Source: Pseudomonas cyclaminis
Lineage (GTDB): Bacteria > Pseudomonadota > Gammaproteobacteria > Pseudomonadales > Pseudomonadaceae
Reading direction: 5' to 3'
Assembly (NCBI RefSeq): GCF_015163715.1
Contig: NZ_JADDUM010000188.1
Coordinates: 1-64,000, forward strand
Length of the DNA: 64,000 nt
Positions 19,535-29,776 of this stretch are shown here, piece by piece (positions within the stretch are counted from its first letter, which is position 1; each line of letters starts with the position of its first letter). The notes under the pieces were generated by a model. The model saw only the letters and a program-made list of their open reading frames with translations, had not been told where the DNA came from and made no database searches. The position numbers and the translations under genes were made by a program.

Positions 19535-20658
19535 GCGGGCGCTCCAATGGATGAAAGGGTGATGCCCATGGCCTGCAAAGCCTGAGCGATGGCACTGACG
19601 GCGGCGCCCATGTCGGCGGCGTCGACGTGGCCGATGCAGCCGACGCGGAAGGTCTCCACCTGGGTCAATTTGCCGGGGTACAAGATGAAACCCTTGGCCT
19701 TGACCCGTTCGTAGAAGTCCTTGAACTGGTAGTGCGGGTCTTGCGGGGCGTGGAAGGTGACGATGATCGGCGCCTGGATGGCGGCCGGCAGGAAGCTGCG
19801 CAGACCAAGCTCGGCCATGCCGTCCAGCAGCGCCTGGCAGTTGTCGGTGTAGCGCTGGTTTCGAGCAGGCAGGCCACCTTCTTCCTGATATTGCAGCAGC
19901 GCCTCGTGCAGGGCGGCGACCACGTGGGTCGGCGGGGTGAAGCGCCATTGGCCGGTCTTGACCATGTAGGTGTGCTGGTCGAACAGGTCCATCGCCAGGG
20001 AATGGCAGTTGCCTTGGGCAGCGGCCAGCGCCTGCTTCTCGGCGAAGACAAAGCCCATGCCGGGCACGCCTTCCAGGCATTTGCCCGAGGCGGCGATCAG
20101 GGCTTCGAACGGCACCTCGCGAGCATCGATGGGCAATGCGCCGAAGGAACTCATGGCGTCGATGATCAGGCGTTTGCCGTGGTTTTTGACGACCTGGGCG
20201 ATCTCCGGTAACGGATTGAGAATGCCCGTGCTGGTTTCGCAGTGGATCAAGGCGACGTGGGTGATGCCCTTGTCGGCTTGGAGCAAACGGTCCACATCGG
20301 CGGCAGTGGTGGGCTCATCTTCAGCGGTTTCAAAGGTGCTGAAGTCGCGGCCCAGCACTTCGCAGATCTTCGCCAGGCGCTTGCCGTAGGCGCCGTTGAT
20401 CAGTACCAGTACCTTGCCGTTGCGTGGAACCAGGGTGCCGATGGCCGCTTCCACGGCAAAGGTGCCGCTGCCTTGCAAAGGCACGCAGTGATGGCTGTCC
20501 GCGCCGTGGAGGATCGCCAGCAGTCGGGTGCAGGCGCTGGCGGTGAGTTGGTTGAAACGGTCATCCCATGAACCCCAGTCCACCATCATTGCCTGACGGG
20601 TGCGGCTGGATGTGGTCAGGGGGCCTGGGGTCAGCAGGATCGGCGCGGCAGTGGTCAT
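19531..20658 (-). CDS. phnW: 2-aminoethylphosphonate-pyruvate transaminase
   Basis: A 375-residue class V aminotransferase that moves the amino group of 2-aminoethylphosphonate to pyruvate, giving phosphonoacetaldehyde for PhnX. Hallmarks are [10 protein letters not shown] at the start, [14 protein letters not shown], and the PLP lysine Lys193 in [14 protein letters not shown]. The ATG at 20658 is preceded by GAGGAC; the upstream in-frame extension runs across the promoter region. It heads the operon and is divergent from a LysR activator with a 113-bp gap. Confidence 0.97.
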   Translation of the reverse strand: MTTAAPILLTPGPLTTSSRTRQAMMVDWGSWDDRFNQLTASACTRLLAILHGADSHHCVPLQGSGTFAVEAAIGTLVPRNGKVLVLINGAYGKRLAKICEVLGRDFSTFETAEDEPTTAADVDRLLQADKGITHVALIHCETSTGILNPLPEIAQVVKNHGKRLIIDAMSSFGALPIDAREVPFEALIAASGKCLEGVPGMGFVFAEKQALAAAQGNCHSLAMDLFDQHTYMVKTGQWRFTPPTHVVAALHEALLQYQEEGGLPARNQRYTDNCQALLDGMAELGLRSFLPAAIQAPIIVTFHAPQDPHYQFKDFYERVKAKGFILYPGKLTQVETFRVGCIGHVDAADMGAAVSAIAQALQAMGITLSSIGAPA

Positions 20659-20771
20659 CTCAAGTCCTCGCAAGGCATCGGGGTGTGAAGCTACGGGGCC
20701 TAAATTGCAGTTTGGCTTGTTATCAATCAAATTGTTTGTTGTTATGCGAGCTATCAGTGAGGCCGATAACC

Positions 20772-21632
20772 ATGAACCTGTTTCAATTACGCGCATTCGA
20801 TGCGGTCGCCCGCGAAGGCAGCTTTACCCGAGCTGCTGCGCGGCTGTTTATCAGCCAGCCGGCGGTGACCGGGCATATCAAGGCGCTGGAGGAGTACTAC
20901 CAGATTCCACTGTTGCGTCGTACGGCACGGCGGGTGGAATTGACCGAGGAGGGCGCACGCCTGGCGGCGATCACCCGGGCGATCTTCGGCCTGGTGGACG
21001 AAGCGCAGGCGCTGTTGGAGGCCAATCGGCAGTTGCTCACCGGTCGCCTGGAAGTGGCGGCGGACGGTCCGCACCTGGTGATGCCGATGATCGCCAGCCT
21101 GCGTGCGCGCTACCCCGGCATTACGGTCAACCTGCGCCTGGGCAATGCCCAGGAAACCCTGGCGGCCTTGCTGTCCGAGCATGCGGATGTGGCGGTGCTC
21201 ACTGAAGTGGAGCCGCGCAATGGCCTGCACCTGCAACCCTTGAGCGAGTCGCGTATTTGCGCACTGGTGCCGGCCAGTCACCCGTGGGCGATGCTGCCCG
21301 AGGGGATTCGCCTGGCGCAATTGCACGAGGTGATCATGGTGCTGCGTGAGCCCAGCTCCATCACCCGGCGCACCTTCGACGACGCCTGCCTGGCTGGCGC
21401 TGTGCAGCCCAAGGTGTTGCTGGAGCTGGACAGCCGTGAAGCGGTGACCGAAGCCGTCGCCGCCGAGTTGGGCGTGGGGGTGGTGTCGTCGATGGAGGTC
21501 AGCCAGGACCCACGGGTGCGGGCGGTGCCGATCCAGGGCGACGGGCTGCTGAACCGGCACATGCTCGGCTGCATGGAGCGGCGTCGGTCGTTGCGCTTGA
21601 TTCAGGCGTTCTTCGAGTTGGCGCCGGGCTGA
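20772..21632 (+). CDS. LysR-family regulator divergent from phnWX
   Basis: A 286-residue LysR protein starting [20 protein letters not shown] with a helix-turn-helix in the first 60 residues and an effector domain of the CysB/CynR type ([19 protein letters not shown]). Divergence from phnWX with a 113-bp shared region points to control of 2-aminoethylphosphonate use. It resembles the second LysR gene (21602-22497) closely in layout ([36 protein letters not shown]), suggesting duplication. The ATG at 20772 gives the family N-terminus; a longer upstream frame is rejected. Confidence 0.92.
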   Translation: MNLFQLRAFDAVAREGSFTRAAARLFISQPAVTGHIKALEEYYQIPLLRRTARRVELTEEGARLAAITRAIFGLVDEAQALLEANRQLLTGRLEVAADGPHLVMPMIASLRARYPGITVNLRLGNAQETLAALLSEHADVAVLTEVEPRNGLHLQPLSESRICALVPASHPWAMLPEGIRLAQLHEVIMVLREPSSITRRTFDDACLAGAVQPKVLLELDSREAVTEAVAAELGVGVVSSMEVSQDPRVRAVPIQGDGLLNRHMLGCMERRRSLRLIQAFFELAPG

Positions 21633-22497
21633 AGGCTGTCGCGCACGATGTCCAGGAACGTCGCGACGATCCGGCGTGAACTCTGTTCCTTCAGGCACAC
21701 CAGGGTTTCCTTCATGCGCTGGGTGCAATCACGGATCGGCATGGCGTACACCCGTGAGTCGCGCCGAATTCCGCCGCCGAGACCACGCCTACGCCAATCC
21801 CTACCACCACCGCTTCACGGGCGGCTTCGCGGCCTTCCACCTGGATCGCCGGGCGAATCCGCAGCCCGGCCTGGCTCATTTCCCGTTCAAGGGTCTGACG
21901 GGTGACCGAGCCGATTTCCCGCAATACCAACGGCGTGTCATCCAGATCGGCCAGGCAGATCGACTCGCGCCCGGCCCACGGGTGGTTGCGCGACACAAAT
22001 GCCAGCAGTTGGCCGTCGGGCAGCGGCAGGGACAGCAACCGTTCATCGTCGACATCCCGCCCGAGCAGCGCCAGGTCGGCCTGGTAGCTGTACAGGCGAA
22101 GCAGCGACTCATCGGTGTTGCCGGTCTCGATCTTCACGGTGATGCCGGGGTACAGCTGACAGAAACGCGCAATCTGCGGCAGCAGGTGCACGGGGGCGTC
22201 CACCGCCAGGGTCAGGCTCCCGGTTTGCAGGGCGCGTGAGTCTTGCAGCAGCTCCTCGGCTTCGGCTTCGATCACGAACAGGCGCTGGGTGATGCCCAGC
22301 AAGCGCTCGCCCAAGTCGGTCAGGCGCACTGAGCGTTTGTTGCGATGAAACAACAGCACACCAAAGCGTTCTTCGAGCTTGCGCACCTGGTCGGAAATGG
22401 CCGGCTGCGTGAGGAACAGCCGTTCGGCCGCCTGGGTAAAGCTGCCGTGTACGGCCACGGCATGGAAGGCTTTGAGCTGGGCGTGGGAAACCGACAT
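21602..22497 (-). pseudogene. LysR-family regulator, frame broken once near 21764
   Basis: The frame from ATG 22497 encodes MSVSHAQLKAFHAVAVHGSF and a normal LysR protein up to VVSAAEFG, then goes out of frame. Adding one base at about 21764 restores RDSRVYAMPIRDC, then ETLVCLKEQSSRRIVATF and a TGA at 21602-21604, giving about 298 residues. The break is one of ten alike in this window, so sequencing error is the likely cause. The gene is convergent with, and 31 bp overlaps, the phnWX-linked LysR, and is divergent from the OPA-type transporter gene, which it probably regulates. Confidence 0.85.
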
Positions 22498-22753
22498 GGC
22501 AGATCCTCTTACAAGCTGAGCTTATATTTGAAATACGATAAATCGATTTTACCTATTAGTCAGCCATTGCTTTGATACCCCTCAGCCGCCGTAGGTTGAG
22601 TCCTACAACTTCCGCGGTCATGGAGGCTGGCCAACAGCATCCATCTGACCAATACCGCGCCGTCTCAGGCCGCTATTGCAGTGCTCAACAATAAAAAAAC
22701 AGGCGTTTTCCTTCGATTCTGCCGGCACACTCACACCTGAGGTCAGAACCACC

Positions 22754-24077
22754 ATGAATATCCCTATGGGTAGCATCAAGCGTTGGCGCGTGCAGATTTT
22801 CGCCATCACCTGGCTGGCGTACGCAGCGTTCTATTTCACTCGCAAAGCGTTTTCCGTGGCGAAGCTGGGGATTGGCGACGACCCGAGCTTTCATCTCGAC
22901 AAAATGACCATGGCCAACCTCGATGGCCTGTACCTGGCGGCGTACGCGTGGGGCAGTTCACCTGGGGCATGCTGGCGGACCGCTTCGGGCCACGGGTGGT
23001 GGTGCTGGGCGGCTTGCTGATTTCCGCCGCAGCGGCGTTGGTGATGGGCTCTTTCGCCACGTTGCCGATTTTTGTGACCTGCATGTTGATCCAGGGGCTG
23101 GCGCAGTCCACTGGTTGGTCGGGGCTGTGCAAGAACCTGGGCAGTTTCTTCCCGGCGCAGCAGCGCGGACGGGTGCTGGGGTTGTGGAGTTCGTGTTATG
23201 CGTTCGGTGGTTTGGTGGCGTCGCCCTTTGCCGGGTGGTGGGCCTACACGCTGATCGGCAGTTGGCATGCGGCGTTTATTTCCAGTGCGGCGGTGGTTGC
23301 GGTGGTCGCGGTGCTGTTCTTTATCTTTCAGCGCAACACGCCGCAGGATGTAGGCTTGCCGCCGGTTGAGCCTGAGCCGGTACTGAGCGCCGAAGAGGCC
23401 GCCGCCGAAAAGCGCATCAGTGTGCTGGAGCCACTGCGGGCGATTTTGCGTAACCGCACGGTGCTGACCCTGGGGCTGGCGTACTTCCTGTTGAAGCCGG
23501 CGCGTTACGCCATCCTGCTGTGGGGGCCGGTCATCGTGTATGAGCAGATGCCGTCGGTGGGCAAAGTGGGGGCGGCCATCGTGCCCACCGCGTTCGAGTT
23601 GGCCGGTTTGCTGGGGCCGGTGCTGATCGGCCTGGCGTCCGACAAACTGTTCGGCGCCCGGCGCATGCCGGCCTGCGTGCTCAGCCTGTTGGCGCTGACG
23701 GTGGCACTGGCCTTGTTCATGGGCGCGCTGCACACCGGCAGTGTGGTGCTGGTGATGGCGCTGCTGTTTGTCATGGGCCTGACGTTGTACGGGCCGGACT
23801 CGATGATCAGCAGCACGGCGGCCATCGACTTCGGCACGCCAAGGCCGGCGCCACTGCGGCAGGCTTCGTCAACGGCTGTGGTTCAGTGGGCGCGATCCTC
23901 GGCGGATTGCTGCCGGGCTACTTCGATACCGTGACGGTGTTTATCGTATTTGCCGGCGCCGCACTGTTTTCCTCACTGGTACTGATGCCCTACTGGAACG
24001 CCAGGCCTGCGGTGCTGGCCCAGGTCGGGGATTTCGTGCCGGACCGCAACGTGGCGATCACCCCTTTGCGTAGCTGA
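22754..24077 (+). pseudogene. MFS transporter of the organophosphate antiporter (OPA) type, frame broken twice
   Basis: With one base restored near 22950 and one near 23837 the gene encodes about 441 residues and twelve membrane segments, starting MNIPMGSIKRWRVQIFAITW. Segments such as YLAAYAWGQFTWGMLADRFG, GWSGLCKNLGSFF and KPARYAILLWGPVI fit the GlpT/UhpT/PgtP-like branch, which carries phosphorylated compounds. Between the two breaks the frame is fully intact, favouring sequence error over decay. GAGGT precedes the ATG at 22754. Proximity to phnW/phnX and a divergent LysR suggests uptake of 2-aminoethylphosphonate or a related phosphonate; this is inference. Confidence 0.82.
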
Positions 24078-24186
24078 AGGACATGGCCGGTTTTTTGGTG
24101 GAACGATGCGTTCTCGCGCTATAAACTCTGCCCCCAAAGCGCCGGCCAGTAGACGTCTCGGCGCTATGGATATCAGAGAGTGAGTC

Positions 24187-24894
24187 ATGGGCGCACAGTG
24201 GAAAGTCAAACATAAAGAAGCGGCATCCAATGCCAAGGGCAAGATCTTCGGCAAGCTGGTGAAAGAAATCACCATTGCCGCCCGCAACGGCGCCGATACC
24301 GCGACCAACGCTCACTTGCGTCTGGTGGTGGAGCAGGCCAAGAAGGCCTCGATGCCCAAGGAAACCCTGGACCGCGCGATCAAGAAGGGCGCCGGTCTGC
24401 TCGGTGAAACCGTGCAATATCACCGCGTAACCTACGAAGGGTTCGCCCCGCACCAGGTCCCGTTGATCGTCGAGTGCGTGACCGACAACATCAACCGCAC
24501 CGTGGCGGAAATCCGCGTGGCGTTCCGCAAGGGCCAACTGGGGGCTTCGGGCTCGGTAGCCTGGGACTTCAACCATGTCGGCCTGATCGAAGCCTCCCCG
24601 GATACCCCTGACGCCGATCCGGAAATGGCCGCGATTGAAGCCGGTGCCCAGGACTTTGAAGACGGCGAAGAAGAGGGCACCACCCTGTTCATCACCGAAA
24701 CCACCGACCTGGACGCGGTACAGAAAGCGTTGCCGGAGCAGGGTTTCACCGTGTTGTCGGCCAAGCTGGGCTACATCGCAAAAAACCCGGTCAGCGGGTT
24801 GACCGATGAGCAGATGGCTGAGGTCGAGGCTTTCCTGGAAGGCCTGGACAACCATGACGACGTGCAGGACATGTTTGTCGGTCTGGCCGGCTGA
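24187..24894 (+). CDS. YebC/PmpR-family DNA-binding regulatory protein
   Basis: A 235-residue YebC-family protein starting [28 protein letters not shown]. Family features are present: the N-terminal helical domain, the basic IKKGAG turn and the acidic middle ([12 protein letters not shown]). Family members act as transcription regulators (PmpR) or, as shown for some, help ribosomes through proline stretches. It is slightly shorter than the RuvC-linked YebC copy (about 248 residues) and starts [10 protein letters not shown] rather than MAGHSKWANIKHRK, so it is probably the second, YeeN-like paralogue. No operon partner is seen. Confidence 0.9.
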   Translation: MGAQWKVKHKEAASNAKGKIFGKLVKEITIAARNGADTATNAHLRLVVEQAKKASMPKETLDRAIKKGAGLLGETVQYHRVTYEGFAPHQVPLIVECVTDNINRTVAEIRVAFRKGQLGASGSVAWDFNHVGLIEASPDTPDADPEMAAIEAGAQDFEDGEEEGTTLFITETTDLDAVQKALPEQGFTVLSAKLGYIAKNPVSGLTDEQMAEVEAFLEGLDNHDDVQDMFVGLAG

Positions 24895-24922
24895 TACCTG
24901 ACAGAACAAACGCGGTCAGAAT

Positions 24923-25009
24923 GTGGGAGCGGGCTTGCTCGCGAATGCGCAGTGTCAGTTGATAGAGGTTTGACTGATACACCGCATTCGCGAGCAAGCC
25001 CGCTCCCAC
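24923..25009. repeat. REPIN: inverted pair of Pseudomonas REP sequences
   Basis: GTGGGAGCGGGCTTGCTCGC at 24923 onward is repeated inverted up to 25009, enclosing a 35-bp spacer, so the region folds into one long hairpin. Such doublets are scattered in intergenic DNA of fluorescent pseudomonads and are moved by RAYT transposases encoded elsewhere. It lies between the convergent YebC-family and kinase genes and may also act as a bidirectional terminator. Confidence 0.85.
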
Positions 25010-25015
25010 TTTGGT

Positions 25016-26314
25016 TTAGTGGCGTTGGATAGAATCCAGTACGGTTTCGATTTCGTCGAACCCCGGCCGCGCCAATACATCCGGCTGACAGCATCGTCGC
25101 TGCAGTGCCAGCAAGGTTTCGTCACGGGTCTCTACCCGCTCCAACAACTCCCCCAGCAACACCCCGAACGCCCGCACTTCAATTCGCTGCAACGCCCGTG
25201 TCTCCGAGGTATCCGCCATGGCATGGAACGACGCCGCGCCAAAGTCCCCGAGCAGGCAATCGCCCGCTGCATTCCACAGGATATTGTGGCCATACAGGTC
25301 GCCATGGGTGATGCCGTGCCGGTGCAAATGCGCGGCCACCGAGGCGATGCCCCGTGCCATGCGCAAGACCACATCGGCACTGAAACGAGCGGTTGGTTCG
25401 TAGATGTCGCGGGTGCACGACGCCAGGCTCGGCAGGGCGGCGAGGTTGCGGTAGCTGGGGTCGATCAGGTCCATCACCAGGGCGGCCTGGTCATCCGGGT
25501 GGCCGACCACGCGGCCCTCGATCCTGATCAGGTTGGGGTGCAGGCCGGCGGCAATGCAGGCCTGCATTTCGTGCAGCGGCGAGCCGTCGCTGGTGATGGT
25601 GCCTTTGTAGAGTTTGACGGCAACCGGCTTGGCGTGTGCTTTCCACAGGGCCTTGCGGATCACCCCCGAAGCGCCTTCGCCCAGCACTTCGCCCAATTCC
25701 AGCGCTGTCCACGCAATATCCGGTGTTGTGTCGTCTGCCACCACCTCCACGGCCATTTCCACCGGGTTACCGGCATAGGCCAGCCAGGTCAGGCTTGGCA
25801 GGGCTAACAGCCATTGCGGCAGGCGGGTCAAGCAGTTGGACGCGATGCGAAGCAATTCGAGGTTGTGACAGTTGGCCAGGCTTTCCGGCAGGGCTGCGAG
25901 CTGGTTGCCGGCCAGCATCAGTTTTTGCAGCAGTGGACGCTCGCCCAACGCATCAGGCAATTGGCTGATGCGGTTGTCGGTGAGGATCAGCCAGCGCAGC
26001 AGCGGCGGCAGGGCGGTGGCAGGGACGTGGCTGATCTGATTGGCCTTGAAGCCGACCATGCTCAACTTTGCGCATTGGCCCAGGCATTCCGGCAGTTCGG
26101 TAAAGGCGTTGTCCGAGCAGAACAGTACACGTAGGTGTTGCAGGCGGTGCAGGTCGTCGGGCAAGCGGCTCAGGGCGTTACCGCTGAGGTTGAGAATTTC
26201 CAGGGAGTCGGCCAGCCCGAAGATTTCCTCGGGGAATTCGGTGAGCCCGCAGGACAGGTCCAGGCGCGTAATGCCGGCCAATTGGCCGGCCTTGAGTTGG
26301 GCGAGGGTATTCAT
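25016..26314 (-). CDS. leucine-rich-repeat serine/threonine protein kinase
   Basis: A 432-residue fusion. Residues 15-190 hold about seven leucine-rich repeats (ITRLDLSCGLTEFPEEI, SLEILNLSGNALSRLPDDL). Residues 205-430 are a eukaryotic-type kinase: glycine loop LGEGASGVIRKA, ATP-binding Lys234 (VAVKLYKG), catalytic loop HGITHGDLYGHNIL (Asp339) and magnesium-binding LGDFGA (Asp357). The catalytic loop reads HGD instead of HRD, as in several bacterial and aminoglycoside-kinase-like proteins. No signal peptide or membrane segment is seen. ATG 26314 is chosen; a GTG five codons upstream is possible, and neither has a good ribosome site. Targets are unknown. Confidence 0.87.
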   Translation of the reverse strand: MNTLAQLKAGQLAGITRLDLSCGLTEFPEEIFGLADSLEILNLSGNALSRLPDDLHRLQHLRVLFCSDNAFTELPECLGQCAKLSMVGFKANQISHVPATALPPLLRWLILTDNRISQLPDALGERPLLQKLMLAGNQLAALPESLANCHNLELLRIASNCLTRLPQWLLALPSLTWLAYAGNPVEMAVEVVADDTTPDIAWTALELGEVLGEGASGVIRKALWKAHAKPVAVKLYKGTITSDGSPLHEMQACIAAGLHPNLIRIEGRVVGHPDDQAALVMDLIDPSYRNLAALPSLASCTRDIYEPTARFSADVVLRMARGIASVAAHLHRHGITHGDLYGHNILWNAAGDCLLGDFGAASFHAMADTSETRALQRIEVRAFGVLLGELLERVETRDETLLALQRRCCQPDVLARPGFDEIETVLDSIQRH

Positions 26315-26353
26315 AAACGGCGCGGTCACTCGGCAAAGGGGCGTAAATGGCGC

Positions 26354-27448
26354 TCATGATACCGGGTCGTGGAGGGGTTGCGGGCTGGCTTGTTGCAGTT
26401 GGTTCAGGCGGCTGGCGGTGCGCGCCAGGTCGATGGCCTGGCCGCTCATCGCCTGCTCCAGGGTGTGTTCGCCGATCAGGATCAGGTGCTTGTCCTTGTC
26501 GTAGAGCACGTCCACCAGGTTGATAAACCGTTGCTGCACGGCGATCGGGCATTCGGCCAGTTGCGGCAGGCCGTCGATGATCCAGTGATCGAAATCCTCG
26601 CACAGCAGCAGGTAGTCCATCACGGCTGTCAGCTGTTCACAGAGGTCGCTGAAGGTGAAGGCGACGGTGCGGGCGTGATGCTGGCGGCAGATGAGTTGTC
26701 GGTTGCCCACTGTAAGGTGCTGCGCCGGGCCATCGGTGGCAGGCAGGCCGAGCGCCGCCCGCTGGGCCGATGTGCCCGGCCACACGTACCGACCGGTGGT
26801 AAAACGCTGCACGGCATGGGCCTGGGGCAGGCTGCGAAAATCCTGGGGCGAGCTGACTTCCAGCACTTCCATGCGCGTGGCGATCAAGTCGATCACCGGC
26901 TTGAACCGCTCGTGGTACAGCGGGTTGGGCAACAGCTCTTCTGGCGCATAGTTGGAGGTGACGAGCACCAGCACGCCGCGTTCGAACAGCGCTTTGAACA
27001 GCCGCGTGATCAGCATCGCATCGCCGATATCGTGGACATGGAACTCGTCGAAACACAGCACGCGACAGCTATCGAGCAGTTCATCCAGGGTCACGGCCAG
27101 CGCATCGTCGGCCTGCTGGTGGGTAAACATGCCCCGATGCAGGCGGGCAAAAAACTCATGAAAGTGCACGCGCCGCTTCTGGGCGATGGGCAGCGCCTGG
27201 AAAAAACCGTCCAGCAGCCAGCTTTTGCCGCGACCTACGGGGCCGTGCAGGTACAGGCTGCGGGTGGGTTGGCCGGCGAGCAGGTGCCGGGTTGCGCGAG
27301 CCATGGCGGCGATTGCCTGGGCCTGGCCGGCGCTGAGGGTGTAGCCCTGTTGCCGGGCTTTGTTGTCAAAGAACGTCTGGATGGGCGAGTCGTCGTGGCC
27401 GTCGGTGGGTTTACCGAGCAAACGACGGATCAAGGCAAGCACGGCCAA
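26354..27448 (-). CDS. zapE: ZapE / AFG1-like cell-division ATPase
   Basis: A 364-residue P-loop ATPase of the AFG1 family; the E. coli member ZapE binds the division ring and promotes constriction under stress. Walker A GPVGRGKS is at about residues 69-76, Walker B reads VLCFDEFHVHD, and SNYAPEELLPNPLYHERFKPVI is a family signature. The start is uncertain: the frame opens at a TTG (27448) with a GTG two codons later, and neither has a clear ribosome site. Pseudomonas usually has one ZapE near the ribosomal rplM/rpsI genes, so this may be a second copy. Confidence 0.87.
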   Translation of the reverse strand: MAVLALIRRLLGKPTDGHDDSPIQTFFDNKARQQGYTLSAGQAQAIAAMARATRHLLAGQPTRSLYLHGPVGRGKSWLLDGFFQALPIAQKRRVHFHEFFARLHRGMFTHQQADDALAVTLDELLDSCRVLCFDEFHVHDIGDAMLITRLFKALFERGVLVLVTSNYAPEELLPNPLYHERFKPVIDLIATRMEVLEVSSPQDFRSLPQAHAVQRFTTGRYVWPGTSAQRAALGLPATDGPAQHLTVGNRQLICRQHHARTVAFTFSDLCEQLTAVMDYLLLCEDFDHWIIDGLPQLAECPIAVQQRFINLVDVLYDKDKHLILIGEHTLEQAMSGQAIDLARTASRLNQLQQASPQPLHDPVS

Positions 27449-27635
27449 TGGAAGTCACTCTGTGTGTCGAGGTCGCTTACTTTAGGGCGCTCGCCGCGAT
27501 TTGACCAATGCAGAAGGGCGCGGCCGGCTATCTCGAAAAGGCATGGAATGCAGGAAATCCTGTCCAGACTGGCAGATTCTCCCTCAGTGACTACCCTTCT
27601 ACAAAGCAGTCACCCCTGTATAAGGATTTGGGGCA

Positions 27636-28162
27636 GTGAAGGGACGAGCAGTATTGACAGTGATGGGCGCGATGCTCTGCGGCACGGTTTACGGAGCGCA
27701 ACTGCAAGTGGTGGTGCGCATCGACGTGCAGCGCGGCTGCCAGTTGGTGGGCACGCCCGCAGCGCTGGCATTGAGCAACTGGGCGTATTGGATTTCGGCA
27801 GCGGCCCGCGTCTGGATGACCCGGCCGGGCCCTTGAGTGCGGCGCTGATCAGCCAGCGCCAGCCGCGCCTGGAATGCAACCCCGACACCCCCTACCAGAT
27901 GCGCGTCGATGGCGGCCTGAACGGCGGCGCCGGCGAAGTGCGTTACCTGAGCACGGGCATCCCCTCCGGCAAACCCATTCCTTATCGCATTTACGCCGAC
28001 GCCGCACGGCGCGTGCCCTTGCCGGTGAATGTGCCGCTCAGTGGTCGTGTGCCGGACTCCGGTTCCGTCGACTTGCCGCTGTATGGCCGGATCGAACCGC
28101 TAAAAGACATCCCGGCGGTCGGTCGTTACACCGACCTGCTCAAGGTCACGGTCACATGGTGA
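27636..28162 (+). pseudogene. spore coat U (SCPU) domain pilin 1, frame broken once near 27768
   Basis: From a GTG at 27636 with AAGGAT upstream the protein has a signal peptide (ending VYGA) and starts a SCPU domain; a base missing near 27768 shifts the frame. Restoring one G gives LGIEQLGVLDFGSG and the rest of a 175-residue Csu-type pilin ending LLKVTVTW. The C-terminus shows the family pattern PLYGRIEPLKD...GRYTDLLKVTVTW. It is the first gene of the pilus operon and overlaps the next gene by 7 bp. Given the other breaks in this window, sequence error is likely. Confidence 0.82.
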
Positions 28163-28698
28163 GCCGGGGCTGGACCCTGGTGGCCATGGGTGGCTTGTTG
28201 CTGCTTGCCGAAGATGCCTACGCGGCGGTGGCCAGCGGGTTTATCCAGGCGCGCATGGTGATCACCGCCAGTTGCGAAGTGAGCAAGGGTAATGAAACCG
28301 CCCCGGTCAGCCCGACGGGCGGCACGGCCATGCTGGACTTCGGCAGTCAGGGGCCGACGTGGAGCAACCCCTTGGGGGCGGGTATTTCGGACGGCAGTAA
28401 TGCGCCGCTGACAGTCTCGTGCAACCCGACGGTCGCCAGTTTCACCGTAACCATCGACGGCGGCAGCAACGCCGTCGGCACCACCCGGCGCCTGAGCAAC
28501 GGCCGCCAGACCATCCCTTATCAATTGATGGCCGACCCGCTGGGGCGCATCCCGTACACCATCGGCCAGCAACGCAGTTTTGTAGCCACCAACGGCACGC
28601 AAATGACCATCCCGGTGTGGGGCGCCGTGGTGGCCAATACCACGGCCCTCCCGGCAGGAACCTATACCGACACATTGACCGTGACACTGGATTGGTAA
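28156..28698 (+). CDS. spore coat U (SCPU) domain pilin 2
   Basis: A 180-residue secreted subunit: signal peptide to about AYAA, then a SCPU domain with the N-terminal cysteine in VITASCEVSKG, the partner Cys in LTVSCNPT, and the C-terminal motif LPAGTYTDTLTVTLDW. Such subunits assemble archaic (Csu-type) chaperone-usher pili used for attachment and biofilm. The ATG at 28156 overlaps the end of the preceding gene, showing tight operon packing. Confidence 0.88.
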   Translation: MVSRGWTLVAMGGLLLLAEDAYAAVASGFIQARMVITASCEVSKGNETAPVSPTGGTAMLDFGSQGPTWSNPLGAGISDGSNAPLTVSCNPTVASFTVTIDGGSNAVGTTRRLSNGRQTIPYQLMADPLGRIPYTIGQQRSFVATNGTQMTIPVWGAVVANTTALPAGTYTDTLTVTLDW

Positions 28699-28716
28699 AT
28701 CAAAAGGATGACAATC

Positions 28717-29259
28717 ATGCATGCACTTGTATCTCGACTCGGCGTTTGCGCACTGGGTCTGGCGATGGCCTCCAGCCTGAATGCGGCCACCACGGTGACC
28801 GGCCAGATCACCTCCAGCCTGACACTGATTGCCAGTTGCCAGGTCAACGGTTCCGGAGCGGCCACCGGCCTCAACTTCGGTAGCCTGAACTTCGGTACCA
28901 CCAACAGCCTGTTCACCAATGCCGACGCCCAATTGCTCGGCGGCACCGGCACCGGGGGCGCGCTGTCGATCCTGTGCTCCAGTGGCACCACGCCAGCGGT
29001 GAAGGTGCGTGCCGGTGCGAATGATGGTGCGTCTGACGGGGGCACCCGTGCGCTGGCCGACGGCGCGGGCAACTTCGTGCCGTACGACTTCTACACCGAC
29101 AGCGGCCACTCGGCGCTGCTGGCGATTGACGGCGTGATCACCCTCGCCACCAGCACCGGCGTGGCGCAAACCGTGAACCTCTATGGGCGGGCGGTGGGCA
29201 AGGCCGGGCTGCCGGCGGGCACGTACTCGGACACCGTGGCTGTTGAACTGACGTTCTGA
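28717..29259 (+). CDS. spore coat U (SCPU) domain pilin 3
   Basis: A 180-residue subunit with a clear signal peptide (MHALVSRLGVCALGLAMASS, cleavage after LNA) and a SCPU domain with Cys in LIASCQVNG and LSILCSSG. The end LPAGTYSDTVAVELTF is the donor-strand-type C-terminus. ATG 28717 is chosen for its spacing to AAAGGATGA; an ATG three codons earlier is possible. It is the likely major pilin, since it has the strongest ribosome site of the four small subunits, but this is inference. Confidence 0.86.
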   Translation: MHALVSRLGVCALGLAMASSLNAATTVTGQITSSLTLIASCQVNGSGAATGLNFGSLNFGTTNSLFTNADAQLLGGTGTGGALSILCSSGTTPAVKVRAGANDGASDGGTRALADGAGNFVPYDFYTDSGHSALLAIDGVITLATSTGVAQTVNLYGRAVGKAGLPAGTYSDTVAVELTF

Positions 29260-29750
29260 TGCGCTGGCTTTGCGCCTTGCTGGCCTGTGGGCTGGCGGTG
29301 CCGCTGCCGTTGTCGGCGGTGACCAGCCAGAGCTTTCAGGTGAGCGCGACGATTACGCCGGGCTGTTTGATCGTTGGCGGCAGCGCCAACTACGGCGCAT
29401 TGAATTACGGCAGTTACTCGGCCCTGGCCACCAGCACCGTGACTGCCGCGCTGACCGGCGGTGTGACCCTGCAATGCACGCCGGGGGTGGCGTTGAGCAT
29501 GAGCGTCGACGGCGGCCTGCATAACAGCAGCGGGCGCAACTTGCAGCTCAACAGCGGCAGTGCGCGGGTGGCGTACCAGCTGTTTCGGGACGCGGCGTTC
29601 AGCCAGAGCCTGGGCGTCAGTCAGAGCGTCAGCGTGACGTACAGCGACGCAAACAACATCAGCCTGCCGATCTATGGGCGGGTGGTATTACCGGGCAATC
29701 AGCCTGGGGGGACGTACAGCGACACGTTGCAGGTGCAACTGACGTGGTAG
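29259..29750 (+). CDS. spore coat U (SCPU) domain pilin 4
   Basis: A 163-residue subunit with signal peptide MRWLCALLACGLAVPLPLSA and a SCPU domain (ATITPGCLIVGG, GVTLQCTPGVALSMSVDGG) ending GGTYSDTLQVQLTW. Its ATG overlaps the previous stop (TGATG at 29257-29261), so translation is coupled. It is the fourth consecutive minor or major subunit of the pilus. Confidence 0.88.
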   Translation: MRWLCALLACGLAVPLPLSAVTSQSFQVSATITPGCLIVGGSANYGALNYGSYSALATSTVTAALTGGVTLQCTPGVALSMSVDGGLHNSSGRNLQLNSGSARVAYQLFRDAAFSQSLGVSQSVSVTYSDANNISLPIYGRVVLPGNQPGGTYSDTLQVQLTW

Positions 29751-29776
29751 GGCTTATCGGTATAAGGAGTGGTTTT

